Source: Riptortus pedestris (Eukaryota; Arthropoda; Insecta; Hemiptera; Alydidae). Taken from it: a stretch of 64,000 bases of DNA. The stretch covers positions 53,507,001-53,571,000 of the forward strand of contig CM032232.1 of NCBI GenBank assembly GCA_019009955.1. Reading direction: 5' to 3'. Of the stretch, positions 59,640-64,000 are shown piece by piece (the stretch's first letter is position 1; every line of letters starts with the position of its first letter). A program made the translations under genes and the position numbers. The notes beneath the pieces were generated by a model that saw only the letters and a program-made list of their open reading frames with translations, ran no database searches and had not been told where the DNA came from.

Positions 59640-59880
59640 GCTATTATAGTACCATTATCAAGGATGTATCAATATTAATAGATAGAGGGTAACTAGCGAG
59701 AGTCGACAGAAGGAGTTCCACAAGGCTTCCTCTAAGCCCCTCCCATATTTACTTATCTGACATCAGCTCTTATTTGAATTACAATCCGTTCTCAGCGAGG
59801 CATCAACTTTTTTAGCTGCATGAGACGAAAACAATAAATAAAGCATAATGTCTGGCGTGCGTTGGATGACCATTACTTAT
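59640..59880 (+). pseudogene. Non-LTR retrotransposon RT remnant (GVPQG motif)
   Basis: 'ESTEGVPQGFL' (about 59705-59737) followed one frame over by 'SPSHIYLSDI' matches the Jockey/CR1-type RT block GVPQGSxLSPxLxxxYLSDI. About 40 residues on, 'TFLAA' then a stop and D sits where the LYADDT catalytic block belongs. One frameshift and at least two stops. No intact flanking domains. Confidence 0.55.
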
Positions 59881-60284
59881 TGGCAATTTTATTCAAGAAG
59901 GTTCTCATAGAAAAACTTTCATCCTATGACATCACCAGAAAACATATTTTTTGTCCTTCCTAACATTTTTTTTTTTCATAATTGATTACCTTATCAAGGT
60001 TACTTAGGGTGGATACAACCATCAGAGGGGAACAAGAATATACTTTTCTGCCCCTCATCAAAATTTATTATGACATTATTGACATCTTTTCTGGAAATTT
60101 AATGTCCAGAAATAGCATTTATTTAATCACAATATAAAAAAACAACTTAATATTTTGTAACATATCATTTTCATCCTTAAATCCAAGCGACTGTCATCTC
60201 ACGTCTTGTGAACTAAATATTATTAAGTGGAGAATTTTTCCTGAAATGTGGGTGATTTGGATCAATCAGGGGATTGAGGGAAAC
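59881..60284. other. Stretch without recognisable feature
   Basis: Nothing recognised downstream of the RT remnant. Confidence 0.4.
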
Positions 60285-60777
60285 ATTCTGTATCTATGTC
60301 TGTTAATTCTCTAGTGGTAGCAATTTTTGTCTATTCATTACCAAACTTGATATTTAATCGTTTTATGTAAAAATGAAGATCAAGTACGTTAAAGGCTAAA
60401 ACCCGACCCGGGAGGGGGGGGGGTTAGAGGGGGAATTTTGAAAATTCTTAATATCTCCGTTATTATAAATCGGATAGAAAAATTGTACAGAACAAATCTT
60501 ATTCCAAATGCAATGTTCTACCAATTTTTATATGCACGTCTTTTCAATATCGTGATTATTAACCGAGATATTTGCATTTTTTAGTTTTTGGCCTTCTGTA
60601 AACCCCCATTCCTACTCATGTCGTATTAACAAAACGCTGTTATATTATGAAGCACTTTATTTGAAGCCTAAATACCAAATACTTTTTTCATTCAAATTTT
60701 ACGTTTTGAGATAAATGCATATACGTGACGCACGCCAGAAATCTGCTTAGTTGACACAGCCCTAAGTGACGGTCTTT
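60285..60777 (-). mobile_element. H element, 3' part missing
   Basis: Starts at the core border 'tctgttaattctctagtggt' without a TA tract, G-run 60413-60422, then a 5' end 'agttgacacagccctaagtg' and 'acggtc'. Confidence 0.8.
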
Positions 60778-61431
60778 TTATGCTGCTCTTCAAATCCTCA
60801 GTAAGGTATTGAAATCTTACTACTCCTTTCCGTTAAACTCTGTATGTACTTTTTCAATTCAGAAAGGGAATTTATTATTTAACTAAGATACAAGAAGTTA
60901 ATAGAATCTAACGAAAATAAAAATAAGATAACTCATGCGAATAGTTGCTAGGCTGGGATAGCAAAAGACAATTTTAAAGATTTATTCATTGTTCTAAACC
61001 GTAATTGTTGAGAGTGACGGGTGAGAGGAGTCGATAATTAGAACCTGGCAGAGGAAAGGCAAAGATTGGTCTGTTTACAGCCCGTCATTAGCTGGCATAA
61101 ATTTATCCCCGAGGAACTGGGCAGAGGAAGGGTTGCTGGAAGACAGGGAGGCTGGGGACCACGCACGACTGCTCCCTGCTACACCAATCTACCGAGTCCA
61201 TTTGCTCAGAGATCGTTTCCAGGCCAGTCTGGAGATGATCGATCAAACGCAAGCCGCCCACCGCCCGAACAGTTAGGAATGTCGGGTGCTAACCTCTGCA
61301 TAAGGCTGCAAAGGATACTTGAAGGCACTTGCTGATCCTTTAAGACTGCAAGTGTACGAAAATGTTGTGAACGAACTTACAGACCTTAAAGAGGGAAATA
61401 CTATGAAATGTACGTATTTGAAGAAAAAAAT
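60778..61431. other. Unique stretch with GC-rich island 61020-61340
   Basis: An 89-residue forward frame (61066-61335) covers the island, is Gly/Pro/Arg-rich and has no recognised domain. It could be an exon or regulatory DNA, but neither is demonstrated. Confidence 0.4.
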
Positions 61432-61457
61432 TCCCCTTAAGGGAAATCTGCACCTAA
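61432..61457 (+). mobile_element. H element 3' terminus, isolated
   Basis: 'ttccccttaagggaaatctg' then 'cacctaa'. It lies less than 10 bp before the 5' end of the next H copy in the same orientation. Confidence 0.75.
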
Positions 61458-61458
61458 A

Positions 61459-62156
61459 ATTCCATCACGCCGGGGCTGCGTAAACTAAGCAGATTCCCCT
61501 TGTTGGTATGACACACCTAGCGATTTTCCTATCACAATCAATTTTCTAATTCTAAGTAAAACTCCAAGTAAAGTTACAGATAAATCATAATGTATAGACA
61601 ACAATATCGTCAACATTTTCCGACTCATAATGACAGAGATATTTTGAATAATGGAATCCCCCCCCCTCTAACCCCCCCATTCATGGTCCGATTTAAGCCG
61701 ATTTAATAACGACTACAAACTTTAGTGTTAAATGAGAAAGTTAAATATCGAGTATCGTACGAGTATAGACAAATAAACATCTTAAATATAAAATTTTCAT
61801 TGATGGCGTCATCACTCAACTTATTTACATGTATCTGAGCAAAAACAAAATAACAATACTTCGTAATTAAGCGGTTCGTGGTGTAACAGCTTATTGTGAA
61901 TAGGGCATGAGTAGGAGGGGGGGGGGGGGTGTACTGAAGACTGAAAACAAAAAATACAAATATCTCAGTCATATTCATGATAGAAAAAATGCATATAAAA
62001 CTTTATTTATAGATAGTTTAGTTCGCGATAAGATTGGTTCTATGCAACTTTTCGATCCTACCTATGATAACGAACATATTCCGAACTTTTGAAAATTTCC
62101 CTCTCTCCCTCATACAATTTTATCCGTTAACAAACTTTAATCTCTCTCTCTCTCTA

Positions 62157-62227
<71 letters not shown>

Positions 62228-63315
62228 GTAACCTCTGTCTGTACATTGATTTTTTTTCGCGAATTTCCACGATAACTTTTCGTTTCACATGACACCATAA
62301 CTGCATTTTGTTTCTTTCGTGTGTGCTTGTTTATTTGTTTGTTTGTTACCTTTTCACGCATAAACGGCTAAACCGATTTTTATGAAACTTGGTATGTATA
62401 TTAATACTAACCCAACTTAGACTTTAGGCTATATTAATATCCTCTGAAACGAACAGGAGTGGGGGTTGTAAGGGAGCCCTGAAATTAAAAATAGTGAAAT
62501 TTCGTTTTCTATTGGTTTTTCGGCAAATATGTACATGACAAAAGTTGTTTATTTTGTTATTTAGAGTAACTTTTGTTATGTTCACTTTTGTCGTATACCA
62601 AGTATAAACGAGATATACACTGAAAACTAAAACGGTAGCCGACAATTGTATTTGGCACTAGCGATTGAACGGAACTTAACAAAACTCTGTATGTGAATTA
62701 GCATTAAATCTTAAACGATTATAAGCTATATTAAATTTTTTAGGTTCCAACGGGAGGGGAAGGGGTTTATAAGAGAACCCTAAAATAAAAATTCGCAGTA
62801 TATTACATTTTCTGTTCGGTTTTCAGTCACTGTTGGTCTTTGTAACGTATCAAGGGAAAAGAAGTTTAATTCAAACATGATTAAGAATTATATATAAAAA
62901 AAAAAACTTCATGCACAGGAGACGGGAAATATAAAAATATTGTGGACAGTAAAGCCTTACATAACAAATAATTTTATTATTAACAAATCCACGGCAACGA
63001 CGGGTATACATCGGAAAATGTTAAAATATTGTGGAAAGTAAAGGCTTGCCAAAAAAATACCATCATTATTAAACTTCAAATGAATTCGCGAGCGAAGCCG
63101 GGTACCTTAGCTAGTTTTATATAAAACGCGTATATATCGAGTTTGGTAACGGTACGACAAAAATGCACCACTAGAGAGGAACAGACAAGCGTCCACATAA
63201 CATGAATGGCCCTCATTTTTGCCATCTTCTAGGTAGGTAGATCGGTGGACATTTGAGGATATTTAGAGGCATGGTACAACCTCAATAGCTGATTTCCCTT
63301 AAAGGAAGTCTTCTA
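61459..63315 (+). mobile_element. H element (H2) with nested TA-element
   Basis: 5' end 'ttccatcacgccggggctgc'; two modules (61590-61700 and 61930-62110), including G-run 61919-61930; a TC/TA core (62137-62222) into which the TA-element is inserted; then H resumes at about 63115 ('cgagtttggtaacggtacga') to the 3' terminus 'gatttcccttaaaggaagtc'. Removing the insert restores a normal H2 layout. Confidence 0.85.
62222..63114 (-). mobile_element. TA-element with both ends
   Basis: In reverse, the 3' end ('aaaattgtaacctctgtctg') meets the TA tract. One monomer and part of another follow, then the 5' body and the 5' end 'gcgaagccgggtaccttagc' then 'tagt'. It shares both ends with 16279-17890 but has fewer monomers. 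Confidence 0.85.
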
Positions 63316-64000
63316 TAATGATAAGCCGTGGGATGTTGAAATTTCTTATTTAGGTATATTGTTCCGTCTATCATTTTTAATCAAAGCCGACTATGGGGGA
63401 GGTTGATGTGTACAAGGGCGGAAATAATAAAAACAAAAAATTTAAATTTCTCCGTACCTATTAGACACAAAAAAATTGTATAGAATCAATTTTGTTTGTC
63501 ATAAAAAATATCTAGAAAGTCTTGTCTATATTATGTTTGGTCCGATGCTTTGAAAGGCGATTGTGAGATATCGTATAGCTCATTCATATGATATGACATT
63601 AGACCAATTACGAGCAAACAAGACAGAAATAGTGAGTTGTGTGAAACGATCAATGGGTTTGTCTGAAGTAAGGCCTATCTCATAATAGGTTTTTAATAGT
63701 CATAATAGTGCTATTTATTGGCTCTTTAAATAGGTCCGCCTTTTGAAATCTGGCCTTTTGATTGGTCTTCATTATAGCCTATTAGGGCCCGTTGAACAAT
63801 GCAAACCAACTTTGATTATCTCTTTTTATGAGGCCTAGTAAGTCATCATTAATGAACATAAAGTTTCATGAGATATTTAGAGCAATAGAACGGCCGGAAT
63901 ACAATTTTGAAGACATAAATAGTATTCAGTCCATCTACTGGCATTCCAATTAAACCTACTGATAAGGATCAATAAAAAAAGGCCTTGTCCTCTACTATTG
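63316..64000. other. Stretch with one H fragment, otherwise unrecognised
   Basis: 63390-63540 (-) carries a worn H module ('tttctccgtacctattagac', 'tgtatagaatcaattttgtt'). From 63541 to the window end nothing is recognised. Confidence 0.5.

Overview
This is animal genomic DNA, AT-rich and intergenic in character. I find no intact protein-coding gene. Every long open frame is short, falls in a repeat or lacks a recognisable domain. The repeats (decayed non-LTR retrotransposons, a Penelope-like element, tRNA-derived SINEs, Helentron-like non-autonomous elements) suggest an invertebrate, most likely an arthropod. That is an inference from family content, not an identification.

The dominant component is one family, called H here, with about 40 whole or partial copies in both orientations. 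The type copy is 5307-5978. Its left end carries GTCCGTC, a small hairpin (ACGCAG-GGG-CTGCGT) and the 12-mer AGCAGATTTCCC. Its right end carries the palindrome GATTTCCCTTAAGGGAAATC followed by TGCTAA, which contains the same 12-mer inverted. A (TA)n tract lies in the middle. Subterminal inverted repeats, a terminal hairpin followed by CTAA, a simple-repeat core and insertion inside a T-run without visible target duplication match Helentron-associated interspersed elements (HINEs). H1 copies are about 650-760 bp. H2 copies are about 0.7-1.0 kb and carry the central module twice.

Two other families are interleaved with H. SINE-L has a tRNA-Leu-like head with a GGTTCGATTCCC B box, and there are about 15 copies. 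The TA-element is a retroposon-like unit of up to 1.6 kb with a constant 3' end, variable 5' truncation and a 298-bp internal tandem repeat; it sits in or beside (TA)n tracts, in most cases those of H copies. Nesting gives relative ages. An H copy sits inside a SINE-L that still has a 12-bp target duplication (23432-24263). A SINE-L sits inside an H copy (35772-36017). TA-elements sit inside H copies (14258-14681, 15938-17890, 62222-63114).

Decayed retrotransposon genes occur at 1245-1945, 2720-2872, 48825-49110 and 59640-59880 (non-LTR) and at 55605-55796 (the C-terminal end of a Penelope-like ORF). Scattered hammerhead-like half cores (CUGANGA, helix, GAAA) occur at 10054, 10337, 12833, 37250, 42927, 48418 and 55917. 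Several lie in long inverted repeats and one lies directly downstream of the Penelope ORF remnant. This fits hammerhead motifs known from Penelope-like elements, but I could not establish complete ribozymes.

Layout: 0-5 kb LINE remnants, SINEs and H fragments; 5-9 kb a full H copy and a possible exon pair (6348-6861); 9-13 kb H copies and two long inverted repeats; 14-18 kb H and TA-element nest; 18-29 kb H, SINE and microsatellites, including a 180-bp GA tract; 29-35 kb very AT-rich with older H copies; 35-46 kb H copies, a duplicated fragment and an inverted repeat; 46-50 kb unique DNA plus a LINE tail; 50-56 kb dense H2 copies and the Penelope remnant; 56-61 kb SINEs, GC-richer unique islands and a tandem duplication; 61-64 kb an H copy with a nested TA-element. 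Boundaries of fragments are good to roughly 10-20 bp.
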